In this document: positions 50,101 to 58,425 of the stretch, piece by piece
Numbering within the stretch: position 1 is the stretch's first letter
How the letters are laid out: every line of letters begins with the position of its first letter
NCBI GenBank assembly: GCA_030430565.1
Contig: JAUIKS010000010.1
Span: 186,001 to 250,000, forward strand
DNA from: Polyangia bacterium
Lineage (GTDB): Bacteria > Myxococcota_A > Polyangia > Nannocystales > Nannocystaceae
Length of the DNA: 64,000 nt
Reading direction: 5' to 3'
Made by a program: the position numbers and the translations under genes
The notes under the pieces: model-generated
Told to the model about the DNA's origin: nothing
What the model saw: the letters and a program-made list of their open reading frames with translations, nothing else
Database searches by the model: none

Positions 50101-51405
50101 ATGCCCGCTGGATCACTGAACGCGACCTGCCGTCGACCGTCGCCCGCGCGCGGCCGATCGTCCGCGCGGCCGCTCGGTGCCGACCTGGACGAACGCCGCG
50201 CGGAGGCCGACGCCGAGACGGACGGCCCGACGCTGCTGTACGCCCGCGCTTCGCTCCCGGAGCCGATGGGTCAATGGGTGACCGGCGACGCGACAGACCC
50301 CGAGGGGACGGCCGTGTGGCGCGGCTCCGAAGGCGCGAAGACGATCGAGCTCGCCCCGCGTCGGGTTGAGGAGCGTGTTGAGGAGCGTGCTGAAGATCGT
50401 GCTGAAGATCGTGTTGCGGAACACGTCGAGGCGCGCGCGCTCGCGGTCGTGGCGATCCGCAGCGAGCCGACGGTCGCGGTCGAGCGCTCCGAAGAAAAAC
50501 TCCTCGAGGCGCCCCGTCGACCCACAGGCTCGAGCGTCGCGGCAACCGAGGTCGACGCTGAGCTGCGCGCGCTGCTCGGTCGCGCCGAGTACCTCGACGA
50601 GCGCGGGCTCACGCACCTCGAGCAGGCCCATCACGATCGCGCGTGGCGGCTGCACCGCGCCGCGTTGAACCTGCGGGAGCGCTGTCTCCCCAAGGCGCAC
50701 CCGCTGATCGCGGTCTCGTTCAACCGCCTCGCCGCCGTGTGCGTGCGTCGCGGTGAGCTGCGAGAGGCCGCGCGTTGGCTGGAGCGCGCGCGGACGCTGG
50801 AGCTCGATCCCGAGCCCAAGGCGACCCAGGGGCGGCGGGTGCACGCGATGACCCTGCACAACCTGGCGGCCGTGGCCCACGGGCAGGGGGACTACGCCCA
50901 GGCGCTCGACCTCTACACGCGCGCGCTGGAGCTCAAGCAGCAGGTCTACCCCGGCTCTGGCGACGCGGCGCCCGAGCAGCACCCGAGCGTCGCGCTCACG
51001 CTCCTCAACCTCGGTAACTTGTATCGGAGCATGGACGTGTTCGCCGACGCGATCGCCTGCTACGGCCGCGCGCGCTTGATCCTCGAGCGCCGCGGTGAGC
51101 CGGCCGCGCTCGCGCGCGTGCTCTCGTGCATGGGCCGGACCTACCTGTTGATGGCGGCGCGGCACGAGGCGAGCTTCGCCCTCGAGCGCGCGCTGGAGCT
51201 CTACGCGAGCTACGAGAGCGCGGCCCGGGATCGGGCGGCGGCACGCTTCGCGCTCGCCCAGGCGATCGGGCTCGACGACCCCAGGCGCGCCCGCGCCGAG
51301 GCCCTCGAGGTGCTCGACGAGCTCGCGGCCTCGGGCAAATCACGGGCGGTCGAGCGGGCGACGCGGCAGGTGCAGCGCTGGCTGTTTGAGCACGCCCGCG
51401 CCTAA
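50101..51405 (+). CDS. Tetratricopeptide-repeat protein
   Basis: A 434-residue cytoplasmic-looking protein. The N-terminal 150 residues are charged and low-complexity, including a degenerate repeat RVEERVEERAEDRAEDR. From about 165, five TPR-like helix pairs: AWRLHRAALNLRERCLPKAHPLIAVSFNRLA, VRRGELREAARWLERARTLE, AVAHGQGDYAQALDLYTRALELKQQVYP, NLYRSMDVFADAIACYGRARLILE and MAARHEASFALERALELYASY. TPR arrays mediate protein-protein contacts. ATG 50101 has AGAGGGA just upstream. Kinases in myxobacteria are often linked to such proteins. Confidence 0.87.
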   Translation: MPAGSLNATCRRPSPARGRSSARPLGADLDERRAEADAETDGPTLLYARASLPEPMGQWVTGDATDPEGTAVWRGSEGAKTIELAPRRVEERVEERAEDRAEDRVAEHVEARALAVVAIRSEPTVAVERSEEKLLEAPRRPTGSSVAATEVDAELRALLGRAEYLDERGLTHLEQAHHDRAWRLHRAALNLRERCLPKAHPLIAVSFNRLAAVCVRRGELREAARWLERARTLELDPEPKATQGRRVHAMTLHNLAAVAHGQGDYAQALDLYTRALELKQQVYPGSGDAAPEQHPSVALTLLNLGNLYRSMDVFADAIACYGRARLILERRGEPAALARVLSCMGRTYLLMAARHEASFALERALELYASYESAARDRAAARFALAQAIGLDDPRRARAEALEVLDELAASGKSRAVERATRQVQRWLFEHARA

Positions 51406-51500
51406 TTCGATCCGCTTCAAAAACAGCAGAGCTTCGAGACGCGCTCGCGCGCGGCGAGAGCCGCTCGCGCGTCGGCGTCTCGGCGAGGAGGAAGTGAGCG

Positions 51501-52328
51501 ATGGACAACACCGACCACAGGCGAGGCGCGGCTTTTTTTAAGAAGAAGATGATCAGCGCGACGATCGGCGCCGGGCTGCTGCTGTCGACGGGTACCGCCC
51601 AGGCCTTCGCGCCCCAGCCCGCTGAGGCTGCGGGCGTGCGCCTCGGCGCGGAGCCGGCGAGCGAGGGACCCCGCGGAGGAGACAGCGTCGCGCTGCCGGA
51701 GCGCGCGGTGAACCAGCGCGCGATCGGCCTGCTGAGCGGCGCCGGCGGGGCGCTGGGGCTCGGCCTCGGCCTCGAGCTGGCGAGCGCGTACGTCACCGCG
51801 AAGCGCTGTATTGACCCCGTGATGCTGGACGCCGCGGTCGCGCCGGCGCTGCGCGAGGAGACGATCGCGGGCTGCAAGTCCGACACCGGCGAGCTGTTCG
51901 CGCTGCAGGCCGGCGCCGGCAGCTCGCTGCTCGCGGCGGTCGGGCTCGCGGGCGCCGGCGGCTGGTACCTCGGGCTGCGCGACAGCGGACGTCTCGACAT
52001 CGCGCGCGCGGCCCAGCGCGAGCGCGTCACCATCGGGCTCGGCGGGCTCTCGCTCGGCCTGAGCGCCCTGACCCTGGGGACCGCGATCGCGGCGATCCCC
52101 GGCGGGTGGCCGACCTGCAGCGAGGCCGAGTGCTTCAACGGGCGCACGCGGGCGGTGGTGATGTCGACGACCGCGGCCGCGAGCTTCGGGGCGGTCGGCG
52201 CCGGGCTGCTGACCTACGGGCTGGCGCTTCGCTCCTCGAAGCGCGCGCGCGCGGGCCGACTCGAGGCCCAGCTCGTGCCGAGCCTCTCGCCGCGCGCCGC
52301 CGGGCTGACGCTCGCCGGACGATTTTAG
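51501..52328 (+). CDS. Membrane protein of unknown function, 275 residues
   Basis: An N-terminal signal-like or membrane helix (MISATIGAGLLLSTGTAQAFA, cleavage near AQA-F) is followed by four more hydrophobic, Gly/Ala-rich segments: AIGLLSGAGGALGLGLGLELA, AGAGSSLLAAVGLAGAGGWYLG, TIGLGGLSLGLSALTLGTAIAA and AVVMSTTAAASFGAVGAGLLTYG. There are two Cys pairs in loops. The last strands, VPSLSPRAAGLTLAGRF, end in Phe as outer-membrane barrels do, but the helices suggest an inner-membrane protein. I do not recognise it. Gap to the TPR gene is 95 bases. Confidence 0.66.
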   Translation: MDNTDHRRGAAFFKKKMISATIGAGLLLSTGTAQAFAPQPAEAAGVRLGAEPASEGPRGGDSVALPERAVNQRAIGLLSGAGGALGLGLGLELASAYVTAKRCIDPVMLDAAVAPALREETIAGCKSDTGELFALQAGAGSSLLAAVGLAGAGGWYLGLRDSGRLDIARAAQRERVTIGLGGLSLGLSALTLGTAIAAIPGGWPTCSEAECFNGRTRAVVMSTTAAASFGAVGAGLLTYGLALRSSKRARAGRLEAQLVPSLSPRAAGLTLAGRF

Positions 52329-52339
52329 GGAACCAAGAA

Positions 52340-52390
52340 AAAAATCTTCCCGCGTCGTGATCCGATCGAGACCCGCCGGGAACTTCACAA
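52340..52390 (+). promoter_or_regulatory. Shared promoter-like motif, copy B (before the diheme lipoprotein)
   Basis: An A-rich AAAAAAATCTTCC segment, then GTGATCCGATCG (52357-52368), seven variable bases, then CCGGGAACTTCACAAG (52376-52391). It matches copy A at 50035-50084 base for base in the 12-mer and the GGGAAC block, with the same spacing. It lies about 105-150 bases before ATG 52493. Confidence 0.6.
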
Positions 52391-52492
52391 GCAGCGATTA
52401 GACAGGCAGCGACCCACTGCCCCGCGGACCGAGCTGGCGATGGCGCCGGCGGCTCCCGGCGCGTGCGGTCGCAGCGACAAAGGAGCCTCGAG

Positions 52493-54349
52493 ATGCGACT
52501 CGTCACGTCAGCCAACCACCCCCGCAACCCCCGGAGCAGCGCGCTGCTGGTCCTCGTCGCCTTGGCGGTCGCCGGCGCGGCTGGCTGCGCCGGGACCGAC
52601 TACCGCCCGATGCCGGGGGACGACGAGGAGACCTCGACCACCGACGATCCCGACGACGACGGGGCGCCCGACGACGACGTCGACGAGGACGACGACGACG
52701 GCGGTGGCGGCCTGGAGCCCGACGACGGCTCCGGCGACAGCGGCGGCGACGACGGCCCGTGCCTGCAGGAGCGCGTGCTCGACACGCTCAAGACCCACTG
52801 CGCCTCGTGTCACGGGATCAACGGCACCAAGCAGAAGGGCATCGACTACATCGACGACCTCATGGAGCTGGCCGCCTCGCCGCTCGTCGTCCCCGGCGAC
52901 CCCGAGGCCTCCTCGCTGTTCGCCAAGACCGTCTCCGGCGCGATGCCGCCGACCGAGGCCAAGCCCGACGCCGAGGAGATCGAGGACCTGCGCACGTGGA
53001 TCGAGACCGGCGCGGAGCCCTGGTGCGACGACGGCGGCAACAACGATCCCGGCGGCGGCGTCTGTGACAACGACTTCGTGCACATCACGGACATCGCCAA
53101 GCTCATCGACGACGATCTCGACCTCGTCGTCGACGCCGACGACCGGCCGTTCACGCGCTACCTCTCGTTGGTCCACCACCACAACAACGACGAGTGCGAC
53201 GACCGGATCGACCGCTATCGCTTCGCGATGTCGAAGCTCGTCAACAGCCTCTCGCGCGCGCCGCTGGTCCGCCAGCCGCTGCCGATCGACGAGCACCAGC
53301 TGATCTACCGCGTCGACATCCGCGACTACGACTGGGATCGGGTCACCGGCGCGTACTCCGACGCCTGGGAGCTGGTCGCCGCCAAGAACAAGCTCGCGGT
53401 CGAGTGGGACGGCAAGCTGTTCGACGACGTGAAGATCAACACGGCGACCAACTTCCCGCTGCAGTCCTTCGACGCCTTCGCCGAGGTCGCGGTCCGCTCG
53501 GATGTCTACCACGCGATCGTCGACATCCCGCAGAACTCGCAGCAGCTCAAGCACGACCTGGGCGTCTCCTGTGACGTCGACGACGGCACCATGCGCGCCG
53601 GCTTCCAGGAGTCGGGCGTCTCCGACTTCAACCGCTCGATCGAGCGCTGCCAGTTCGAGGAGGCCAGCAACCGCGCGTACTGGGAGAGCTTCGACTTCGG
53701 CAACGACAGCCTCGACTGCTCGAGCTTGTTCTTCGAGCCGCTCGAGTTCTGCGAGGACGGCGGCGAGATCATCTTCAGCCTCGCCAACGGCTTCCAGGCC
53801 TACATGATCACCGACAACCAGGGCGAGCGACTCGACGAGGCGCCGACCTCGATCGTCCAGGACAAGAACGCCCCCGACAACGTGGTCCGCAACCCGCTCT
53901 CCTGCATGTCCTGTCACGCCAAGGGCATCAAGGAGGAGCAGGACGAGGTTCGCCCCTACGTGCTCGCGCACCCCGAGGACTACTCGGTCGACGAGCTCAC
54001 CGAGGTCCTCAAGCTGTACGTCGAGCACACCGATATGGACGCGGTGATCGCCGCCGACCAGGGCCTGTTCGCGGCCGCGATGCTCTCCGCCGGCGTGCCC
54101 CAGGACCTCGAGTACGAGCCGATCTCGTGGACCGTCTACGACTACGACGAGCCCCTCGACATCAACCGCGCGGCCGCCGAGATCGGCGTCAGCACCGAGG
54201 TGCTGGAGGATCAGCTCGCCGCGCTGCCGGTGCCCTTCCAGGCCCTCAGCACCGGCACCATCCCGCGCAACCAGTTCAACAATCACTTCCAGACGGTCAT
54301 CTGCGAGTTCTTCTTCGACCTCGACGCCGACCCGGCGCAGTGCGAGTGA
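52493..54349 (+). CDS. Diheme c-type cytochrome lipoprotein with Asp-rich stalk
   Basis: A 618-residue lipoprotein (ATG 52493 after AGGAG; lipobox AGAAGC). A Thr/Asp-rich tether (DDEETSTTDDPDDDGAPDDDVDEDDDDGGGG) leads to a planctomycete-type cytochrome region: LKTHCASCHG as the first heme site, LVVPGDPEASSLFAKTVSGAMPP and EEIEDLRTWIETGA. A second heme-like C-M-S-C-H occurs near residue 470. Segments such as LVHHHNNDECDDRIDRYR between could be another domain. The protein probably takes part in envelope electron transfer. Confidence 0.85.
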   Translation: MRLVTSANHPRNPRSSALLVLVALAVAGAAGCAGTDYRPMPGDDEETSTTDDPDDDGAPDDDVDEDDDDGGGGLEPDDGSGDSGGDDGPCLQERVLDTLKTHCASCHGINGTKQKGIDYIDDLMELAASPLVVPGDPEASSLFAKTVSGAMPPTEAKPDAEEIEDLRTWIETGAEPWCDDGGNNDPGGGVCDNDFVHITDIAKLIDDDLDLVVDADDRPFTRYLSLVHHHNNDECDDRIDRYRFAMSKLVNSLSRAPLVRQPLPIDEHQLIYRVDIRDYDWDRVTGAYSDAWELVAAKNKLAVEWDGKLFDDVKINTATNFPLQSFDAFAEVAVRSDVYHAIVDIPQNSQQLKHDLGVSCDVDDGTMRAGFQESGVSDFNRSIERCQFEEASNRAYWESFDFGNDSLDCSSLFFEPLEFCEDGGEIIFSLANGFQAYMITDNQGERLDEAPTSIVQDKNAPDNVVRNPLSCMSCHAKGIKEEQDEVRPYVLAHPEDYSVDELTEVLKLYVEHTDMDAVIAADQGLFAAAMLSAGVPQDLEYEPISWTVYDYDEPLDINRAAAEIGVSTEVLEDQLAALPVPFQALSTGTIPRNQFNNHFQTVICEFFFDLDADPAQCE

Positions 54350-54372
54350 GCTGACGAAGAAGCCAGCTACGC

Positions 54373-54426
54373 GAAGCGGCCGCCTCCCGTTTTTCCAAGG
54401 GGGGCGGCCGCTTCTGCTTTTTGTTG
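54373..54426 (+). terminator. Rho-independent terminator of the diheme lipoprotein
   Basis: A 12-pair perfect stem (GAAGCGGCCGCC with GGCGGCCGCTTC), extended to 16 pairs with a G-U pair, a loop of ten bases, then CTTTTTG and T-rich DNA. It starts 24 bases after the stop. Confidence 0.93.
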
Positions 54427-54427
54427 T

Positions 54428-54598
54428 TCTTCTTCCCTCTCCCTCTTCCCTCTCCGGCTCCGGCTCTGGCTCCCTCTCCCGCTCCCGCTCCCGCTCCCCT
54501 CTCCCTCTCCGGCTCCGGCTTCCTCTCCGGCTCCGGCTCCCTCTCCGGCTCCCTCTCCGGCTCCGGCTCCGGCTCCCTCTCCCGCTCCCGCTCCCCAA
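54428..54598 (+). repeat. Polypyrimidine tract of CTCCGG/CTCCCG hexamer-like repeats
   Basis: About 170 bases that are mostly C and T with sparse G: runs of CTCTCC, CTCCGG and CTCCCG hexamers repeated irregularly about 25 times. Such mirror-repeat polypyrimidine DNA can form triple-stranded structures. All frames are open, but the peptides are low-complexity repeats; I do not treat it as coding. Confidence 0.92.
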
Positions 54599-54632
54599 GA
54601 CCCGCGCGCCCCGATCTACGCACCGAGAGCAT

Positions 54633-54660
54633 GGGAACGGCCCCGAAGGAGGTCGTTCCC
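54633..54660. repeat. Small hairpin GGGAACG/CGTTCCC
   Basis: Seven-pair inverted repeat with a 14-base loop that starts the structured stretch after the polypyrimidine tract. Confidence 0.75.
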
Positions 54661-54720
54661 GTGTCTCCCGCGAGCGCGTTCGAGCGACCTGACGTTCGTA
54701 CCGTACGCGCACCAGCGGAG

Positions 54721-54843
54721 CGTGGCGGAGAGGGAGGGGCGGGGGGCCGAATGAGGACTTAAGCCGTGGGACCGGCGCCCGAAGGGCGTCGGTCCTGCGC
54801 GCCCCGCAAGTAGCGCCCCCCGCCCCTCCCTCCAAGAGCCACG
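54721..54843. repeat. Nested cruciform-like hairpin element
   Basis: Outer arms CGTGGC (54721-54726) and GCCACG (54838-54843) and inner arms GAGGGAGGGGCGGGGGGC (54730-54747) and its exact complement (54815-54832) pair over 18 and 6 bases. Between them is another perfect hairpin, GGACCGGCGCCC with GGGCGTCGGTCC around GAA (54769-54795). The G-rich arm could also form a quadruplex. It lies downstream of the diheme lipoprotein and of the minus-strand sigma gene, so it could be a structured RNA or a repeat element. Confidence 0.8.
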
Positions 54844-54851
54844 CGTGTCCC

Positions 54852-54935
54852 ACGAGATCGCGGCATCACGCGACCGAGCAACGCAGCGACACACGTGTCC
54901 ACGAGATCGCGGCATCACGCGACCGAGCAACGCAG
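54852..54935. repeat. Direct repeat, two copies of a 35-base core
   Basis: Two copies of a 35-base core (starting ACGAGATCGCGGCATCACGC, at 54852-54886 and 54901-54935) with identical sequence, spaced 49 bases apart; each is preceded by CACGCGTGTCC or CACACGTGTCC. Identity implies recent duplication or constraint. Their role is unknown. Confidence 0.95.
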
Positions 54936-54946
54936 GCTGATTTGTA

Positions 54947-54964
54947 CATGTCTTAATAGACATG
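54947..54964. promoter_or_regulatory. Perfect dyad CATGTCT-TAAT-AGACATG
   Basis: Seven-base arms around TAAT, just before the 3' end of the sigma factor gene. AT-rich relative to its surroundings and symmetric like an operator for a dimeric regulator; no gene reads directly away from it except as the distal end of the minus-strand gene. Confidence 0.6.
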
Positions 54965-54996
54965 CTGAATCGCGCGCTGAGGTCGTGGGCCCAGGT

Positions 54997-55611
54997 CTAC
55001 GCTGTCGCCGACGGGGCCGACTCGAGCAGCTCCTCGAGCTGCCGCTTCGCCCGACGAAGCCGGCTCTTGACCGTGCCCACCGGGACCTCGCAGACCCGCG
55101 AGATCTCGGAGCAGCTCAGGTCCGCGACGTAGTGCATCTCGAGCATTACCTGTAGATCGATCGGCAGCCGCTGCGTCGCCTCGACCAGTCGGCGCTCGCG
55201 CGCTCGCTTGGCCACGACCTTGCTGACCGACGGCGCGATATCGATGAGCCGCGAGACCTGCGGATCAAACGAGCCCGCGCCGCCGCGGCGCGTCTTGCCC
55301 CGGTAGTAGCGGTAGAGCCGGCGGCGCGCGATCCCGTAGAGGTACGCCCGAAAGCTGACGTTGACGCTCGCCTCCGCGTCCTCGCCGTCCGCGTTTGGAT
55401 CGGCGACGAGGCGGTCGCGGGCCCGCACGACGCCCTCCCAGATCAGCTGGATGACGTCCGGGATGTCGTGCTCGGGGATCTTCGTGTGGAGAAATTTCCA
55501 CAGCCGCGGCTCATACCGACGGTACAGAATATCCGCCGCGCGCGCGTCTCCTGCACGCCACGAGCGCAGCAGCTCGCGGTCTCGCCACGTGTCGTTGGCT
55601 CGCTCCGACAT
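54997..55611 (-). CDS. ECF-type sigma factor, end of kinase cassette
   Basis: A 204-residue (from ATG 55611; 207 from 55620) two-domain sigma factor. Region 2 has ILYRRYEPRLWKFLHTKIPEHDIPDVIQLIWEGVVR and FRAYLYGIARRRLYRYYRG; region 4 has LPIDLQVMLEMHYVADLSCSEISRVCEVPVGTVKSRLRRAKRQLEELL, a typical helix-turn-helix. It lies 57 bases after the kinase-like gene on the same strand; two kinases and one sigma factor in a row suggests a phospho-controlled transcription switch. No anti-sigma gene is evident. Confidence 0.91.
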   Translation of the reverse strand: MSERANDTWRDRELLRSWRAGDARAADILYRRYEPRLWKFLHTKIPEHDIPDVIQLIWEGVVRARDRLVADPNADGEDAEASVNVSFRAYLYGIARRRLYRYYRGKTRRGGAGSFDPQVSRLIDIAPSVSKVVAKRARERRLVEATQRLPIDLQVMLEMHYVADLSCSEISRVCEVPVGTVKSRLRRAKRQLEELLESAPSATA

Positions 55612-55668
55612 CCTGTCCAACGTACCCGCAACGCGCGCTCACGCGCGATTCTGTGCGTGTGCACGAAG

Positions 55669-58425
55669 TCACGTCCGCGTGGGCGGCTCGTGCTCGTGGT
55701 CCGGTCGGTCGTGCTCCTCAAAATCTTCAAACAGATCGGGGAGCTCGACCTCCGACGTGGACGAATCGGGCAGCGCGCGAGGATGGTTCCCAGGCTTGTC
55801 CCGGGTCTGCGTCCCGGCCTGCTTCGCCAGCGCGAGCGGCCACTTGAGCGCCTGCGTCGACGTCGCGGCCAGCCAGCTCCAGGACGCTTGCAGCGCGCGG
55901 GCCACCGCCGCGAAGCCGAGCGAGTCCCCGGCGTCGGCGGCCTCGCCCGTGAGCGGAGACTCCCGGTCGACGCCGGCGTGCCCGTAGGGGGTCGTCTCGA
56001 TGCTCTCGATCAGCTTCTTGACGTACTGCTTGCGCCGCAGCCCGCTGGTGCGCGCGACCGCATGGGCGGCGCGGGCGTGGGCGCGGAAGCAGGTCTCTCG
56101 CCGCTGGATCTCGGCGCGCAGCTGCTCGAGCTCGATGCGGATCTGAAAGTCTGAGCGCGGGTCAAACTTGAGGAACTGATCGGCCGGCACGTAGAACGCG
56201 TCGTAGTCGCGGCGGTTGCAGCGGATCTGGAGATCGCGCAGGCGCTTGAGCGCCCGCGCGGCCGCGCCGCCGGAGATCGGCAGCTCACAGCGGTCGGTGC
56301 AGAACAGCCACTCGTCATTGACGTCGGTCGCGGTGCCCTCGCTGCCGCGCCACAGGTGCGTCTTGCGGTGCAGGCAGGACATCACGAAGTGGATGAAGAG
56401 CAGGAAGTGGGCGACGTTGTACTCGGGGCTCGGGCCGCTCGGGTGCTTGTTGGTGAAGCAGTGCAGCAGCGCGTCGACGTGCGGCGAGCCGCGCAGGAGG
56501 TTGTTGACCACCTGGGTCGCGAACACGCTCAGCGGCGTGTGGTTGTGACGCACCACCGGCAGCGCCGCGATCTCCTCCGACGCCATGCGGTCGTCGGCGC
56601 TCTCGATCGTCATCCGGAAGTCCTCGAGGTCAGGCCACAGGTACAGGAAGTGCGGCACGCTCTCGAGCATCTCGATCATCTCGGCGAGCATGGTCTCGGC
56701 GCTCGCGCGCGGATCGTGCTCGGGGCCCGACGAGCCCGGGCGGCGCACGCCCGCCGCCTTCATCTGCGTGAGGCCCGAGGTGAACACGGTGTACAGCGCG
56801 AGCGCGCCCACGCCGTAGAGGTCGGTCGCCGCCGACCACTGCCGGATCTCGGTGTAGACCGGCACGCTGATCACGGTCCCGTCGAGCAGGCCGACGTCGT
56901 CTTGGTTGTAGATCGCGATCCGCTCGTGCAGGACCCGGGCGAAGCGCCGCTGGCAGCGGAAATTGCTGCGACCGTAGGAGTCGTCGCTGTCGATCACCGT
57001 GAACACGTAGTCGCGGATCCGCAGGCGGTCGCCCTTGCACAGCTTGTCCGAGCCCATCGCCAGCCGGCGCCGCGAGTGCGTCGAGCCGAGCATGCGGCCC
57101 CAGTCGTTGCGCATGGTCTCGAGCGCGGCCTCGGTCGGGCGCCCGGTCTCGGGGTCGACCAGGCTCGAGCGCCAGCCGAGATGCACGAAGTACTCGTTCT
57201 TCGGCGGGCTCGCGGCCGGGCTCGGGTCGCGCAGGATGATCGCGACGTCCGCCGACTCGCGCTCGATCCCGTTGCGGCGCTCGGACGAGTAAAACACGCT
57301 CGTGCGCAGCCGGCTGACGCCCGCGCCGGTCATGGTGTGTCCGCTCGAGGGGGTCGCGCCGAGGCGCGCGCGGTCGGAGCTGAAGCTGCCGTAGTCGCCG
57401 AGCGCGTAGTCCGAGGGCTCCGCGGTGTCGCCCAGCGCCATGACGTTCGCGGGGCGCACGTCGCCGTGGATCAGCCCGCGCTCGTGCAGCGTCACCAGCC
57501 CGCGCAGGACGTTGCCGATCAGGTCGTAGTGTTGCACCAAAGACCACTCGCAGTGGCGCCCGCGGCTGACCGCCTCCTGCAGCGTGCCGCTCGCCCAGTT
57601 GTAGAGGATCGACGGCAGCGCCGCGTACCAGACCGTGTTGGACTGGCGCAGGTCCATGGTCTCCGAGAGCCGCCCGTGGTTGACGAGGCGCGTCTCGCCG
57701 GCGCCGCTGGTCTTGACCTCGAAGAAAGTCGGCTCGTAGAAGTCGCGCCGCCCGCCCATCACCGGGGTCCGCAGCTGGTCCCAGACGTCGCGGGTCAAGA
57801 ACGTGAAGTCGTCGGCCGCGGCCGGCGGGTAGACGATCGGCCTCGGCGAGCGATCGTCAAAGCGCACGCTGCAGAAGCGCGGCGCGCCGTCTTTGTTGAA
57901 CGCGACGAACAGCACGCAGCCCTCCTGCTCGAGGGCCTCCGAGCCGAGGCTGTTGCGCAGCTGCCTCGCGCCCCGCAGCATGTCGGTCTGGGCGAGCTGC
58001 ACGGGGATCAGGCCGGAGTGCAGGCCGACGCGCTCGTTGGCCTTAAACACGATCTCCGCCTCCATCTCGACGATCTGCGCGATGAAGGCGTTCTCGCGCA
58101 CCGTGTCCGCCAGCATCCGCGGGATCTTCAGCGCGAGGCGGTTGTCTCCCTCCGACGGCGTCAGCTGGAGGACGCAGCCGAGCGCGCCCTCAAAGCACGG
58201 GCCGGCGACGTGACCGCGCTCGTCGACGGAGATGCACCAGTTGTCGTTGATCCAGACCTGGTGCGTCGCGGACGGCCCCTTCGGCCAGCGGACGACGTGG
58301 GTGTCGGGCTCCTCCTGCGCCCTGAGCTTCTCGCGCGCGGCCGCGACCTCCTCCGGCGTCATGTTGAGGGTCGCGTGCTCGGGGTCGACGCTCCAAGGCT
58401 CGGGCTTGCGGGCCTCGTTCACCAT
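55669..58425 (-). CDS. Large kinase-like protein with atypical catalytic motifs
   Basis: A 918-residue soluble protein. A kinase-like core spans about 60-620: LALKIPRMLA (candidate Lys), LVTLHERGLIHGDVRPANVMAL with H320-G-D322-x-x-x-x-N327 (HRD is HGD) and D344-Y-G for DFG. Long insertions, including a region of RNRRRYDAF type and a C-terminal helical tail, are not in ordinary kinases. Motifs APE and the Gly loop are not clear. It may be an atypical kinase or pseudokinase. Its ATG overlaps the upstream Ser/Thr kinase by seven bases, so the two are coupled. Confidence 0.7.
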   Translation of the reverse strand: MVNEARKPEPWSVDPEHATLNMTPEEVAAAREKLRAQEEPDTHVVRWPKGPSATHQVWINDNWCISVDERGHVAGPCFEGALGCVLQLTPSEGDNRLALKIPRMLADTVRENAFIAQIVEMEAEIVFKANERVGLHSGLIPVQLAQTDMLRGARQLRNSLGSEALEQEGCVLFVAFNKDGAPRFCSVRFDDRSPRPIVYPPAAADDFTFLTRDVWDQLRTPVMGGRRDFYEPTFFEVKTSGAGETRLVNHGRLSETMDLRQSNTVWYAALPSILYNWASGTLQEAVSRGRHCEWSLVQHYDLIGNVLRGLVTLHERGLIHGDVRPANVMALGDTAEPSDYALGDYGSFSSDRARLGATPSSGHTMTGAGVSRLRTSVFYSSERRNGIERESADVAIILRDPSPAASPPKNEYFVHLGWRSSLVDPETGRPTEAALETMRNDWGRMLGSTHSRRRLAMGSDKLCKGDRLRIRDYVFTVIDSDDSYGRSNFRCQRRFARVLHERIAIYNQDDVGLLDGTVISVPVYTEIRQWSAATDLYGVGALALYTVFTSGLTQMKAAGVRRPGSSGPEHDPRASAETMLAEMIEMLESVPHFLYLWPDLEDFRMTIESADDRMASEEIAALPVVRHNHTPLSVFATQVVNNLLRGSPHVDALLHCFTNKHPSGPSPEYNVAHFLLFIHFVMSCLHRKTHLWRGSEGTATDVNDEWLFCTDRCELPISGGAAARALKRLRDLQIRCNRRDYDAFYVPADQFLKFDPRSDFQIRIELEQLRAEIQRRETCFRAHARAAHAVARTSGLRRKQYVKKLIESIETTPYGHAGVDRESPLTGEAADAGDSLGFAAVARALQASWSWLAATSTQALKWPLALAKQAGTQTRDKPGNHPRALPDSSTSEVELPDLFEDFEEHDRPDHEHEPPTRT

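Noticed and set aside
54852..54935. Two 35-base repeats as a CRISPR
   Set aside because: Only two copies, with a 14-base spacer and no cas genes.
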